Shown here in pieces: positions 17,775 to 26,485 of a stretch of DNA of 64,000 nucleotides (within the stretch, counting starts at the first letter, position 1; each line of letters begins with the position of its first letter). The position numbers and the translations under genes are program-made. Source of the DNA: Hypericibacter adhaerens (GTDB lineage Bacteria; Pseudomonadota; Alphaproteobacteria; Dongiales; Dongiaceae); the NCBI RefSeq assembly GCF_008728835.1, contig NZ_CP042582.1, positions 5,005,001 to 5,069,000 of the forward strand, in the 5' to 3' direction. Under the pieces are notes generated by a model that was not told the DNA's origin, searched no databases, and saw nothing but the letters and a program-made list of their open reading frames with translations.

Positions 17775-19568
17775 ATGGCCGGCGCGCAAACGCAGCCACC
17801 CGGCGTGGATTACCAAGCCCTGTTCCAGGCCCTGCCCGGTCTCTATCTGGTGCTGAAACCCGATGATCTGACGATCGTGGCGGTGACGGACGCCTATCTC
17901 GCCGCCACCATGACGCGGCGCGAGGAGATCCTCGGCCGCAACATCTTCGATGTCTTCCCCGACAATCCCGACGAGCCCGAGGCCACCGGCGTCGCCAATC
18001 TGCGGGCCTCGCTCCTGCGCGCGCGGGCGAACAAGACACCCGACGCGATGGCGGTGCAGAAATACGACGTGCGCCGTCCGGCCGAGCAGGGTGGCGGGTT
18101 CGAGGAACGCTATTGGAGCCCCTTCAACTCGCCGGTGCTCGACGCCGAGGGCAATGTCGCGCTGCTGATCCACCGGGTCGAGGACGTGACCGACTATATG
18201 CGCGCGAAGTCGCTCGAGCTCGAGAAGGAACAGCAGGCCAGGGCGCTCCATGAGAAGATGGAGGCCGAGATCTTCCAGCGCGCCCAGGCGCTGCAGGATG
18301 CCAACAAGAAGCTGCGCGACAGCGAGGCGCGGCTGCAGGTGCTCAACGACACGCTCGAGGAGCGGGTCAGGGACCGGACGCGCCAGCTCGAGGAGGAGAT
18401 CGAGGAACGCGAGCGCACCCAGACCGCGCTGCGCGAGGCGCAGAAGCTCGAAGCGGTGGGCCGGCTTGCCGGCGGCGTCGCCCACGATTTCAACAACCTC
18501 CTCACCATCATCCTCGGCTCGGTCGATCTGGTTCGCGACCAGGTGGCGCCCACGGGCGCCCGCCTGGTCGAGGCCATGGAGCATGCCGCGCTCCAGGGCA
18601 CACGGCTGACGCGCCAGCTTCTCACCTTCACGCGCCGGCAGGCGCTCCGGCCCGAGATCATCGATCTCGCCACCCGCTCGGAGGGCATGACCGATTTCCT
18701 GGCGCGCGCGCTCGGCGGCAATATCCGGATCGTCGTGACCTTCCCCCACGATCTCTGGCCGATCGAATGCGACCTCGGCGAGATGGAGCTGGCGCTGATC
18801 AATCTCTGCGTCAATGCGCGCGACGCGATGCCGGAAGGCGGGCTGGTGCGGATCGACGGGCGCAACGTGACCCTGCGCGGCGCCGATTATCCCGGCGCCG
18901 CCTATACCGGGGATTTCGTCGCCTTGAGCGTTTCCGACAACGGCACCGGCATCGAGCCCGACGTGCTGGCCCATGTGTTCGAGCCCTTCTTCACCACCAA
19001 GGTCGTGGGCAAGGGCAGCGGGCTGGGGCTGAGCCAGGTCCATGGCTTCGCCCAGCAGGCGGGCGGTCTCGCCACGATCGAAAGCAAGGTCGGCGACGGC
19101 ACGACCGTGACGCTCTGGCTGCCGCGCAGCTACGTGGATGCGCCCACGAAGGCGACCGACGATCGCCAGCACCTGGCGCGCGGCATCGGCCTGGTGTTGC
19201 TGGTCGAGGACAATGACGGGGTGGCCGAGACCGCCATGCGGATGCTCGACCTCATCGGCTACCGCTCCCATTGGGTGCAGGATGCGGGCACGGCGCTCGC
19301 CCTGCTCCTGGGCGGCCAGCGCTTCGATCTGGTGCTCTCGGATATCGTCATGCCGGGCAGCATGACCGGCCTCGACCTGGCGCGCCGCATCCGGCGCTAC
19401 TTCCCCTCGCAGCCGATCCTGCTGGTGACCGGCTATAGCGATGCCGCGGCCGAAGTGGCGGCGGAGGGATTCTCGATCCTGGCGAAACCCTATCGCGCCA
19501 ATGCGCTGTCCGACGCGATCCGGACCAGCCTCACCATCGCCAACCGGGCGCGGCGCAGCAGCGCCTGA
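17775..19568 (+). CDS. PAS-domain hybrid histidine kinase with C-terminal receiver
   Basis: 597-aa soluble sensor kinase. The PAS-like sensor is at about 13-140 (LFQALPGLYLVLKPDDLTIV through IHRVEDVTDYM). A long coiled coil follows at 143-225 (charged heptads, LEERVRDRTRQLEEEIEERE). The dimerisation/phosphoacceptor domain has His237 in GGVAHDFNNLL. The HATPase has the N box LINLCVNARDAM, SDNGTGI, FEPFFTTK and GSGLGLS. A receiver follows with Asp523 in LVLSDIVMPG and the Lys of LAKPYR. No membrane span, so it senses a cytoplasmic or redox/ligand cue. No separate response regulator is adjacent. The built-in receiver may pass phosphate to an unlinked partner. The ATG at 17775 is used; the preceding GTG would add one residue. 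Confidence 0.93.
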   Translation: MAGAQTQPPGVDYQALFQALPGLYLVLKPDDLTIVAVTDAYLAATMTRREEILGRNIFDVFPDNPDEPEATGVANLRASLLRARANKTPDAMAVQKYDVRRPAEQGGGFEERYWSPFNSPVLDAEGNVALLIHRVEDVTDYMRAKSLELEKEQQARALHEKMEAEIFQRAQALQDANKKLRDSEARLQVLNDTLEERVRDRTRQLEEEIEERERTQTALREAQKLEAVGRLAGGVAHDFNNLLTIILGSVDLVRDQVAPTGARLVEAMEHAALQGTRLTRQLLTFTRRQALRPEIIDLATRSEGMTDFLARALGGNIRIVVTFPHDLWPIECDLGEMELALINLCVNARDAMPEGGLVRIDGRNVTLRGADYPGAAYTGDFVALSVSDNGTGIEPDVLAHVFEPFFTTKVVGKGSGLGLSQVHGFAQQAGGLATIESKVGDGTTVTLWLPRSYVDAPTKATDDRQHLARGIGLVLLVEDNDGVAETAMRMLDLIGYRSHWVQDAGTALALLLGGQRFDLVLSDIVMPGSMTGLDLARRIRRYFPSQPILLVTGYSDAAAEVAAEGFSILAKPYRANALSDAIRTSLTIANRARRSSA

Positions 19569-19590
19569 GGCCGCGGCCGAAGGGCGGCGC

Positions 19591-19788
19591 TCAGCCCTGC
19601 TCCTCCGAGAACTCGGCCTCGAGCTCCGCCTCGAGGTCCAGCAGGTCCTGCGGGACGGGCTGGCCGGTGGCGCGCCATTCGTTCAGCTTCTCATGGAGCT
19701 GGAGATAGAGCTCGTGCTTGTCCTCGGGCTGATTCTCCATCTGCTCGAGCAGCGTCTCGATCTGGGCCTTGATGGCTTCGAAAGCCAT
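19591..19788 (-). CDS. Small conserved hypothetical acidic helical protein
   Basis: 65 aa, strongly acidic and predicted all-helical (MAFEAIKAQIETLLEQ, then NEWRATGQPVPQDLLDLE). Start ATG at 19788 follows GGAGGACGTCTC, a strong ribosome binding site, which together with the codon pattern argues that this is a real gene. It converges with the hybrid kinase gene. I recognise it only as a type of short conserved alphaproteobacterial protein with no known function. Helical hairpin length and charge suggest a partner-binding role, which is inference. Confidence 0.65.
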   Translation of the reverse strand: MAFEAIKAQIETLLEQMENQPEDKHELYLQLHEKLNEWRATGQPVPQDLLDLEAELEAEFSEEQG

Positions 19789-19898
19789 GAGACGTCCTCC
19801 CACTATGAACGGCGCGGGCCTTCGCCCGCTCTGGTGGGGAGTCTAGCCGCGATCGCCGGCCGTCGCCAGTGAGGCGCTTTAGCGCGGGGCTGGCGCCC

Positions 19899-21035
19899 TC
19901 AATCCCCCAGCGCGTTCAGGACCAGGCTGTGGAAATGGTGGAGCGCATGCTCGCTGATGTCGCTGCGCTCGGCATCCACGATATACCGGCCCTGGTGGTA
20001 GCCTTTCGAACGCAGGCCGCGCTGCACGCTCTCGACCAGCCCGATATCCTCGGGCTGCAGCACCCTGTCGACATACTCGACCGCGGCCCGTTCCTCGTCG
20101 TTCGGCTCCTGGCTCGAGAAATAGAAGTCCCAATATTCGCGGCAGGTCTCGGGGCCGGTCGGAATGATCTGCAGCACGCTCAGGTTCGGGCAGCCGGGGA
20201 AGGTGTTGAGGGTGATGTTGGGCCAGAGATACCAGCCCGAGAAATGCAGGCTGCTGTCCTGCCGCGCGGCATCGAACTTGTAGGCCTTGTTGTCGCCGCC
20301 GGTCATGGGGCCGATATGGCTCGAATAGATGCCGTGCGTGATCGAGCGGTATTTCTTGATGTCGATCAGGTCGGAGAAGGCCGGATGGGCCGGCGGGCAG
20401 TGATAGCATTCGAGATAGTTGTCGACGACGTTCTTCCAGTTGGCCTTGAGGTCGAAGGTCAGCCGGCGCGAGAAGGTCAGCTTCTCCACGTCGGGTACAT
20501 AACCTCGGACTTCTTTCGCAAGATCGCCCGATTGCACGGCGAGCGGCGGTGCCGCCGGGTCGAGATTGACGAAGAGGAAGCCCAGGAAGCTCTCGATCTG
20601 CACCTCCTTGAGGCAGAACTCGTCCTTGTCGAAGCCCGCCACCTTCTCGCTGCCGCGCGCCGAACGCAGGCTGCCATCGGCATGGTAGGACCAGGCATGG
20701 TAGGGGCAGGTGATGACCTTGGCGTTGCCTTCCCCCTGCAGCAGCTCATGGGCACGGTGGGCGCAGACATTGTAGAAGGCCCGGATGCGCTGGTCCTTGG
20801 CGCGGATCACCAGGATGTTCTGGTCGAAGATCGAATGCGTGAAATAGTCGCCGACATGGGCGACCTTCTCGCCATGGCCGATGAAGATCCAGCTCTTGAA
20901 GAAGATCGCGTCGCGTTCGCGCGCCAGGACCTCGGGTTCCCGGTAATAGGGGGCCGACAAGGTATAGGAGTGCGCGGGATCGACGTTGAAGCCGGCCAGC
21001 TTCGGCTGGCGGAGCGCGGGCTCGTCTCTCGGCAT
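19899..21035 (-). CDS. Rieske [2Fe-2S] oxygenase, alpha subunit (glycine betaine/carnitine-type)
   Basis: 378-aa oxygenase component. Rieske cluster ligands are Cys91, His93, Cys110 and His113 (CAHRAH, CPYHAW). The catalytic domain has the mononuclear iron motif DNYLECYHCPPAHP with Glu209, His212 and His217 and a later Asp expected. The sequence and size resemble the group that includes choline, glycine betaine and carnitine monooxygenases. The start ATG at 21035 follows GGAGAGG and is in the same frame as a longer upstream extension, which is rejected. No ferredoxin reductase gene is nearby, so electrons must come from an enzyme encoded elsewhere. The LuxR-type gene 126 bp upstream on the same strand is a likely regulator. 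Confidence 0.9.
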   Translation of the reverse strand: MPRDEPALRQPKLAGFNVDPAHSYTLSAPYYREPEVLARERDAIFFKSWIFIGHGEKVAHVGDYFTHSIFDQNILVIRAKDQRIRAFYNVCAHRAHELLQGEGNAKVITCPYHAWSYHADGSLRSARGSEKVAGFDKDEFCLKEVQIESFLGFLFVNLDPAAPPLAVQSGDLAKEVRGYVPDVEKLTFSRRLTFDLKANWKNVVDNYLECYHCPPAHPAFSDLIDIKKYRSITHGIYSSHIGPMTGGDNKAYKFDAARQDSSLHFSGWYLWPNITLNTFPGCPNLSVLQIIPTGPETCREYWDFYFSSQEPNDEERAAVEYVDRVLQPEDIGLVESVQRGLRSKGYHQGRYIVDAERSDISEHALHHFHSLVLNALGD

Positions 21036-21161
21036 GGCATCCTCTCCCAGGGAACGGGCGGCCCGGGACCCGGCCGCCATTTCGACGTCTGCCATTATCG
21101 AGGGCGCGAACCGCGCCACAATGGTGCCCGGGGGAACCAAGAGGAGCCCGCCAAAGGCCCG

Positions 21162-22205
21162 TTATTCGGGCATCAGCGCCCTTAGGAAAAGCAGGAACAC
21201 CTCGCGCTCCGAGGTGATGTCGAGCTTGTAATAGAGCCGGCGGCGGTGGTTCTTCACCGTGCCGCGGCCGATCTTGAGCTTGCGGGCGATCTCGCTCGAG
21301 GGATAGCCCTGCAGGATCAGCGCCACGATATCGCGCTCGCGCCGCGTCAGGTCGGCGCCCAGCATCGAGACCGGGTCGACGGCGCGGGGTGCCGGCTGCG
21401 GCGAGAGCCCCCGCGTCTCCAGCGCGATCATCCGTCCCGCCGGGGCCAGGGGGAAATCGGCGCTCAGGCTTTCGGCATGGAGGACACGGCCGTCGGCAAG
21501 GAAGACATCCGCCTCGGCGCCGTTCGCAAGCCCCCCGAGCGCCGGGCCGATCGAGGGATCGCGACGCTCCGCTTCCGCCCAGTCGGCATCCTCATAGACC
21601 CGGTGGCCCGAGCGGTCGAGCAGCAGCGTGGCGCGCGGCAGATGCAGGCCGGGCTTGCCCGGGTTGAAGCGCAGGTCGAGGAAGATCCGGCCGATATGGG
21701 CGTCATGCAGCCCGGCGGCAGCGGGATAGATCGCCTGCGCGCGCTCGATCTCGCGCTTGCTGAAGCGTCCCTTCGAGCGTTCGATGAAGAGGCCGATCGC
21801 CGAATGGCCGACATTGGGCAGGAACAGGCAGAGCTCGTCGGCGATATGGGCCTGGCGCTGGAAGAAACGATGATAGTCGCCGCGCCGCAGATCCGCCGAG
21901 GCCACCGACCGGTAGGGCACGACCCCGCAGCGTCTTTGCTCATGCCAGTGGCGATAGAAGGGGTCGAACCGGTAGAAGCCGGTCAGATAGAGGTCGGCCA
22001 GCCGATCCGGGAATTTCTCGCGATAGAGGAAGTCGGGCGCCGCATAGCGCGGATAGCGCAGTACCATCGCCATGTCATGCGGGATGGCGTCGCTCAGGAG
22101 ATGGAGCAGATGGCGATAGAAGGCATCGGTGCCGATCGCCTGCGCGGCCTTGCCCACCAGATCGAGCGTATGGGAATCGATGCTGCGCGACGACAAGGGC
22201 TCCAC
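21162..22205 (-). CDS. LuxR-family (C-terminal HTH) transcriptional regulator
   Basis: 347 aa. The C-terminal LuxR helix-turn-helix lies around 280-340 (LTRRERDIVALILQGYPSSEIARKL, then GTVKNHRRRLYYKL). The long N-terminal region has no receiver Asp pattern and no autoinducer motif that I recognise. It is rich in aromatic and Arg residues (FYRFDPFYRHWHEQRR) and probably binds a ligand. Translation is taken from a GTG at 22205. No better ATG is available. It is encoded upstream of the Rieske oxygenase in the same direction, so the two probably work together. Regulators of this layout often sit beside Rieske or amine catabolism genes. Confidence 0.85.
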   Translation of the reverse strand: MEPLSSRSIDSHTLDLVGKAAQAIGTDAFYRHLLHLLSDAIPHDMAMVLRYPRYAAPDFLYREKFPDRLADLYLTGFYRFDPFYRHWHEQRRCGVVPYRSVASADLRRGDYHRFFQRQAHIADELCLFLPNVGHSAIGLFIERSKGRFSKREIERAQAIYPAAAGLHDAHIGRIFLDLRFNPGKPGLHLPRATLLLDRSGHRVYEDADWAEAERRDPSIGPALGGLANGAEADVFLADGRVLHAESLSADFPLAPAGRMIALETRGLSPQPAPRAVDPVSMLGADLTRRERDIVALILQGYPSSEIARKLKIGRGTVKNHRRRLYYKLDITSEREVFLLFLRALMPE

Positions 22206-22362
22206 CCCGCTTGGCGGAACCGATCCTCATGGATGGACCCGCGCCCGGTCAAGCGCATGACGGCGGCATGACAGAAGGGCCGGTCGGTGACTCGCTTCCT
22301 ACCCGCGTGCTATCGTGACAGCCGGCAGCCCAACCTTGACGGCACAATCGGGGAGACATCCG

Positions 22363-22791
22363 ATGCGGGTGGGAGTGAGATCGCTGGGACTGGCGATGCT
22401 GATCGCGGTACTGGCCATGCCTCTCGAAGCGCAGCAGCTCTATGTCTATCCCGGCAAGGGGCAGACGCCCGAGCAGCAGGCCAAGGACACGCAGGAATGC
22501 CAGGGCTGGGCGGTGAGCCAGGCCGGAACCCCTTACCCCAGCGGGGAGCAGCCCAGCGGCGGCGTGCTCCGGGGCGCGGCGGGCGGCGCCATGATCGGCG
22601 TGGTCGGCGGCGCCATCGGCGGCGATGCGGGCCAGGGTGCGGCGATCGGGGCCGCGACCGGCGCCCTCTTCGGCGGCATCCGCCAGCATCGCCAGCGGCA
22701 GCAGCAATATAACCAGCAGCAGTACCAGGCCGACGCCTATAACCGCGCCCTTGCCGCCTGCCTGCAGGGCCGCGGCTACACCGTCAATTGA
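22363..22791 (+). CDS. Exported glycine-zipper protein
   Basis: 142 aa with a Sec signal peptide (MRVGVRSLGLAMLIAVLAM, cleavage near LEAQQ). The mature protein carries a glycine-zipper membrane segment (GGAMIGVVGGAIGGDAGQGA, about residues 75-100) followed by a Gln/Tyr-rich tail and a C-terminal ACLQGRGY motif typical of YMGG-like envelope proteins. Two Cys residues could pair. The start ATG at 22363 follows GGGGAGACATCC. It is followed 16 bp later by another small exported protein and probably shares a transcript with it. Envelope-associated function is inferred. Confidence 0.8.
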   Translation: MRVGVRSLGLAMLIAVLAMPLEAQQLYVYPGKGQTPEQQAKDTQECQGWAVSQAGTPYPSGEQPSGGVLRGAAGGAMIGVVGGAIGGDAGQGAAIGAATGALFGGIRQHRQRQQQYNQQQYQADAYNRALAACLQGRGYTVN

Positions 22792-22807
22792 GCCGGGGGA
22801 GCTTCCG

Positions 22808-23218
22808 ATGCGCATGAAGACAATCGCGCCGCTCGCCGCCGCCCTGGCGTCGCTGGCGAATCTCGCCTGGGCCGGCACGATCGATCCGGCGAAACCCGCC
22901 GTTTGCGCCATGATCGAGACCTTCGAATGCGTGCCGGGCGAGAATTGCATCGCCGACACCCCCGAGGGCATCAACCTGCCACGCTTCATCAAGATCGATT
23001 TCGCCGCGAACAAGGCCTATGGCGAGCACGCCTCCGGCGAGGAGCGGAGCGCCGATATCCTGACGCAGAAGGTCGATGCCGGGCGCATCATCCTGCAGGG
23101 CATCCAGAACGGAAATGGCTGGACCGCCATGATCGATCAGGCGACCGGCAACATGTCGCTGTCGATCGCGGGCAGCCAGGTCGGGTTCGTGATCTATGGC
23201 GCCTGCACGCAGATGTAG
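22808..23218 (+). CDS. Small exported protein of unknown function
   Basis: 136 aa beginning with a signal peptide (MRMKTIAPLAAALASLANL, cleavage near AWAGT). The mature part has four Cys (CAMIETFEC, ENC, GAC) compatible with disulfides and short beta strands such as FIKIDFAANKAYGEH and GNMSLSIAGSQVGFVIYG. The start ATG follows GGGGGAGCTTCC, and the gene is 16 bp downstream of the glycine-zipper gene. I do not recognise a named family. It is likely a periplasmic protein co-expressed with its neighbour. Confidence 0.7.
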   Translation: MRMKTIAPLAAALASLANLAWAGTIDPAKPAVCAMIETFECVPGENCIADTPEGINLPRFIKIDFAANKAYGEHASGEERSADILTQKVDAGRIILQGIQNGNGWTAMIDQATGNMSLSIAGSQVGFVIYGACTQM

Positions 23219-23221
23219 GCC

Positions 23222-24133
23222 TCAATCCGCCGGCGGCTCCGGATAGAAGATCGCCCCGGCCGCGAAGGCGGCCGGCAGATCGACGCCCGGTGCCACCTCA
23301 TGGCCCAGCGCCAGCAGCTCCGGCAGGAGATGCGTGTGCGGGCCCGCGATGGACGAGGTGCCGGGCGGCGGGATGGGGGTGCGGATCTCGGCGCGGGCCA
23401 AAGCGCTTTCGACCACGCGCACCGGGCTTTCCTTCAGGATCGCACCGCCGACGGCCGGCAGATAGTCCGGCCAGGGCAACCCCTTCGCCGCGTTCAGCAC
23501 GGCCATGAGGGCGGGATTGCCGGTGCGGATGCAGAACCGCATGGTGCCGCGCCCGATCCCCAGATCATAGAGAGGCTGCTGCCGCTCCGGAGGCTCGATC
23601 GCGCGCCGATCGGGCCCTAGCGAGGCGAGGCCGCCCGCGACCGGCAAGGCCGCCCGCTGGCGTGCCAGCGCGAAGACCAGGGCGAGCGGCTCGCTCGCGC
23701 CCGGTGTCTCGTAAAGGGCCAGCACCCGAACCGCGGGTCCGATCCCGAGCCGCAGCGCCCCTTGCGCGCTGCGCGCCGTGACGCCGCCCTCGGCAACGTC
23801 GAGATCGCAGGCCTCGCCCGGTGCCACGCGGAATTCCGCCACGGCGCCATAGCAGCCGACCGCCCAGCTGCCCTCGCGTCGTTGCAGCTTCTCCCGCACG
23901 AAGTCCCTCATCTCCGCCTCGGTCCAGGGCAGGCGCGCGAGCTTCAATCCGAGCCGCTCGAAACGGGTCGGCAGGCCCGCCCAGATCCGGCGACGCTCTG
24001 CCTCGCCGAGCTGGCGCCAGACCGCGATCTCCTCGCCCGAGCGCGCGCAGCCGAGGCAGAGACCGCTGCGCTCGTCCATGCGGCAAACCCCGATACAGGG
24101 ACTGGGCATCAAGGCGGAGGGTTGGAGGGTCAT
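23222..24133 (-). CDS. DUF1289-domain protein with long C-terminal region
   Basis: 303 aa. The N-terminal DUF1289 module (about residues 9-60) has four cysteines spaced CIGVC...CLGC, likely to bind an iron-sulfur cluster or zinc, followed by the helical AVWRQLGEAERRRIWAGLPTR. DUF1289 proteins are usually only 60-90 aa. Here about 230 further residues follow (DFVREKLQRREGSWAVGCYGAVAEF and beyond) that I do not recognise. They carry hydrophobic strands and a C-terminal GPHTHLLPELLALG histidine-rich patch. The start is at ATG 24133; an internal ATG at 24109 is possible. Convergent with the preceding exported-protein gene (3 bp apart). Function unknown. Confidence 0.75.
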   Translation of the reverse strand: MTLQPSALMPSPCIGVCRMDERSGLCLGCARSGEEIAVWRQLGEAERRRIWAGLPTRFERLGLKLARLPWTEAEMRDFVREKLQRREGSWAVGCYGAVAEFRVAPGEACDLDVAEGGVTARSAQGALRLGIGPAVRVLALYETPGASEPLALVFALARQRAALPVAGGLASLGPDRRAIEPPERQQPLYDLGIGRGTMRFCIRTGNPALMAVLNAAKGLPWPDYLPAVGGAILKESPVRVVESALARAEIRTPIPPPGTSSIAGPHTHLLPELLALGHEVAPGVDLPAAFAAGAIFYPEPPAD

Positions 24134-24146
24134 GTCACGCCATGCT

Positions 24147-24281
24147 TCCCCTCCCCCGTCTTCGGGGGAGGGCCAGGGAGGGGGAAGACGCGATGAGCGA
24201 TGCCATTCGAACTCTACAGATGCCCTGGTTGGTCGACCGAGTCACCCCCCTCCCTCACCCTCCCCCGGAACGGGGGAGGGG
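24147..24281. repeat. Paired-hairpin dispersed repeat, copy 1 (intact)
   Basis: The left hairpin is CCCCTCCCCC GTCTTC GGGGGAGGG. About 80 bp follow, then the right hairpin CCCTCCCCC GGAAC GGGGGAGGGG, with AGGGAGGGGGAAG and CACCCCCCTCCCT junctions facing inward. Same layout as copies at 29240-29372 and 30891-31016 and as the IS-split copy at 8256/9519. Confidence 0.75.
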
Positions 24282-24300
24282 ACAAAACTCCGCGCCGCCA

Positions 24301-24558
24301 TCACGATCTCAGCGCCCCCGCCAGCATGGCGCGGAACTTGCGGTCGCGCTTGAGGTGCCATTCGCGGCTCATGGCCTCGGGCCCCGTCCCGCAGCGTTCG
24401 GCATAGAGCAGCACCCAGACCCGGCCGCGCGTCGATTTGGCGCCGGTGCCGTCGTTATGCTGCTGCAGCCGGCGCTCCAGATCGAGCGTCCAGCCGACAT
24501 AGGTACGGCAATCGCGCCGGCGGCGGCTGCCCAGGACATAGACGAAACCCGGCGTCAT
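24301..24558 (-). CDS. GIY-YIG endonuclease-domain protein (single-domain)
   Basis: 85-aa stand-alone GIY-YIG domain of the YhbQ/UPF0213 type. The first strand is FVYVLGS (residues 5-11), corresponding to GIY. TYVGWT (19-24), corresponding to YIG, is followed by LERRLQQHNDG with the conserved Arg and Asn. A Glu in the later helix (REWHLKR) is consistent with metal binding. Start ATG at 24558 overlaps the stop of the Uup gene in an ATGA junction, so it is translationally coupled to it. A longer reading frame lies inside Uup and is rejected. Single-domain members are thought to act on DNA in repair or as nucleases of unknown target. Confidence 0.85.
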   Translation of the reverse strand: MTPGFVYVLGSRRRRDCRTYVGWTLDLERRLQQHNDGTGAKSTRGRVWVLLYAERCGTGPEAMSREWHLKRDRKFRAMLAGALRS

Positions 24559-26360
24559 GCCCTCTCGATCTCTTCGCGCTTGAGCTCCAGCTCGAGCCAT
24601 TCATGCTCGGCCTCGGCCAGCGCGGCCTCGCGCTCATGCAGGCCCGCCGTGGCCTTGTCGAAGGTCGCGCGATCGCGCGCATAGAGCGACGGATCGGCCA
24701 GCAGCCCCTGCAGCTTCGCGATCTCGGCCTGCAGCTTCTCCATCCGGGCCGGCAGCGCCTTCAGCGCGTGCTCCTCCTTGAAGGAGAGCTTGCGCCGCGG
24801 GGCGGGCGCCGCGCGCGGCGTCTCCTCCCTGGCCGCCCGCCGCGGCTTCTCGATCGCCTTCGCCTCGACGCCACTGCCACGCTGCAGGACCATGTCGGAA
24901 TAGCCGCCGGCATATTCGGCCCAGCGCCCCTGCCCCTCGCTGACGATGACGGAGGTCACGACGCGGTCGAGGAAGTCTCGATCATGGCTGACCAGCAGCA
25001 CCGTGCCGTCATAATCGGCCAGCATCTCCTGCAGGAGATCGAGCGTTTCCAGATCGAGATCGTTGGTGGGCTCGTCTAGAACCAGGAGGTTGGAAGGCCG
25101 CGCCAGCGCCCGCGCGAGGATGAGCCGCCCGCGCTCGCCGCCCGAAAGGACGCCGACCGGCGTGTTGGCCTGCTCCGGCGAGAACAGGAACTCCTTCATA
25201 TAGCCGATGACATGCTGCTTGCGGTCCCCGATCGCGACCGTGTCGCCGCGTCCGCCCGTGAGGGTCGTCGCCAGGGTCGCGGCCGGGTCGAGGCTGTCCC
25301 GGCGCTGATCGAGCGTCACCATCTGCAGATTGACGCCGAGCTTCACGCTGCCGCTGTCGGGTGCGATCTGCCCGGTCAGGAGATTGAGCAGCGTGGTCTT
25401 GCCGGCGCCGTTCGCGCCGATGATGCCGACCCGGTCCCCGCGCTGGATGCGGGTGGAGAAGTCGCGGACGATCGGATTGTCGCCATAGGATTTCGAGATC
25501 TTGCGCGCCTGGACGACGAGCTGGCCCGAGAGCTCGCCGGCGCTGGCCTCCATCGCCGTCATGCCCGCCGGCGCCTTGGCCGTGCGGCGCTGCTTGCGCA
25601 GCTCGAACAGGGCCCGCAGACGGCCCTGGTTGCGCTTGCGCCGCGCCGTCACGCCGCGATGCAGCCACTCCATCTCGGACGCGATCTTGCGGTCGAGCTT
25701 GTGCCGCGCGACCTCCTCCTGCTCCAGGATCTCGTCGCGCCAGCTCTCGAAGGCGGCGAAGCCCTTGTCGAGCCGGCGCGCGCGCCCGTCGCTGAGCCAG
25801 ACGGTCGCTTGCGACAGCGTCTCCAGGAAACGCCGGTCATGGCTGATCAGGATCTGGGCCGAGCGGGCCCCCTTGAGCTCGGCCTCGAGCCATTCGATCG
25901 CGGGCAGGTCGAGATGGTTGGTGGGCTCGTCGAGCAGCAGGATGTCGGGCTCGGGCGCCAGGGCGCGCGCCAGCGCCGCGCGCCGCGCCTCGCCGCCCGA
26001 GAGCCGCGCGGGGCTCTCCTCGCCAGTGAGGCCCAGCTGCTCCAGCAGGTATTTCGCGCGATAGGCATCGTCGCCCGGCGCCAGCCCGGCCTCGACATAG
26101 GCGAGCGTGGTCGCGAAGCCTGAGAGGTCGGGCTCCTGCGGCAGGTAGCGCAGCGTCGTGCCCGGCTGCAGGAAGCGCTCGCCGCCATCGGGCTGGATCA
26201 GGCCCGCCGCGATCTTGAGCAGCGTCGATTTGCCCGAGCCGTTGCGGCCCACCAGGCAGAGCCGCTCGCCCGCCGACAAGGCCAGCTCGGCGCCCTCGAG
26301 CAGCGGCGTGCCGCCGAAGGTCAGATGGATGTCGCGCAGGATCAGGATCGGTGGGGCCAT
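24555..26360 (-). CDS. ABC-F family ATPase, Uup-like
   Basis: 601-aa soluble twin ABC protein. The first domain has Walker A GRNGSGKST (38-46), signature LSGGEARRAALARAL and LLLDEPTNHLD. A charged ABC-F linker with HKLDRKIASEMEWLHRGVTARRKRNQ follows. The second domain has GANGAGKTT, LSGGERGRLILARAL and LLVLDEPTNDLD. The C-terminal coiled coil (about 525-601, FKEEHALKALPARMEKLQAEIAKLQ) is the DNA-binding tail that distinguishes Uup. Members bind ribosomes or branched DNA and suppress transposon excision in E. coli. The start ATG at 26360 follows AGGAGCGGCC. It is coupled to the GIY-YIG gene. Confidence 0.93.
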   Translation of the reverse strand: MAPPILILRDIHLTFGGTPLLEGAELALSAGERLCLVGRNGSGKSTLLKIAAGLIQPDGGERFLQPGTTLRYLPQEPDLSGFATTLAYVEAGLAPGDDAYRAKYLLEQLGLTGEESPARLSGGEARRAALARALAPEPDILLLDEPTNHLDLPAIEWLEAELKGARSAQILISHDRRFLETLSQATVWLSDGRARRLDKGFAAFESWRDEILEQEEVARHKLDRKIASEMEWLHRGVTARRKRNQGRLRALFELRKQRRTAKAPAGMTAMEASAGELSGQLVVQARKISKSYGDNPIVRDFSTRIQRGDRVGIIGANGAGKTTLLNLLTGQIAPDSGSVKLGVNLQMVTLDQRRDSLDPAATLATTLTGGRGDTVAIGDRKQHVIGYMKEFLFSPEQANTPVGVLSGGERGRLILARALARPSNLLVLDEPTNDLDLETLDLLQEMLADYDGTVLLVSHDRDFLDRVVTSVIVSEGQGRWAEYAGGYSDMVLQRGSGVEAKAIEKPRRAAREETPRAAPAPRRKLSFKEEHALKALPARMEKLQAEIAKLQGLLADPSLYARDRATFDKATAGLHEREAALAEAEHEWLELELKREEIERA

Positions 26361-26457
26361 GGCCGCTCCTTTACAGGGTCGGCTCGCGCGGCGGCAAGCC
26401 CCGACCGCCGCTCTCTCTTTGCGTCATCGAAATAACCGTTCGATGGAACCTTTTCTC

Positions 26458-26485
26458 CCTCGCCCCCACGAAGTGGGGGGCGAGG
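26458..26485. repeat. Single hairpin related to the dispersed repeats
   Basis: CCTCGCCCCCAC, loop GAA, GTGGGGGGCGAGG (one unpaired G). It resembles the right half of the repeat at 30891-31016. It lies in the 273-bp gap between the divergent Uup and aldehyde dehydrogenase genes, in which nothing else is recognised. Confidence 0.6.
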
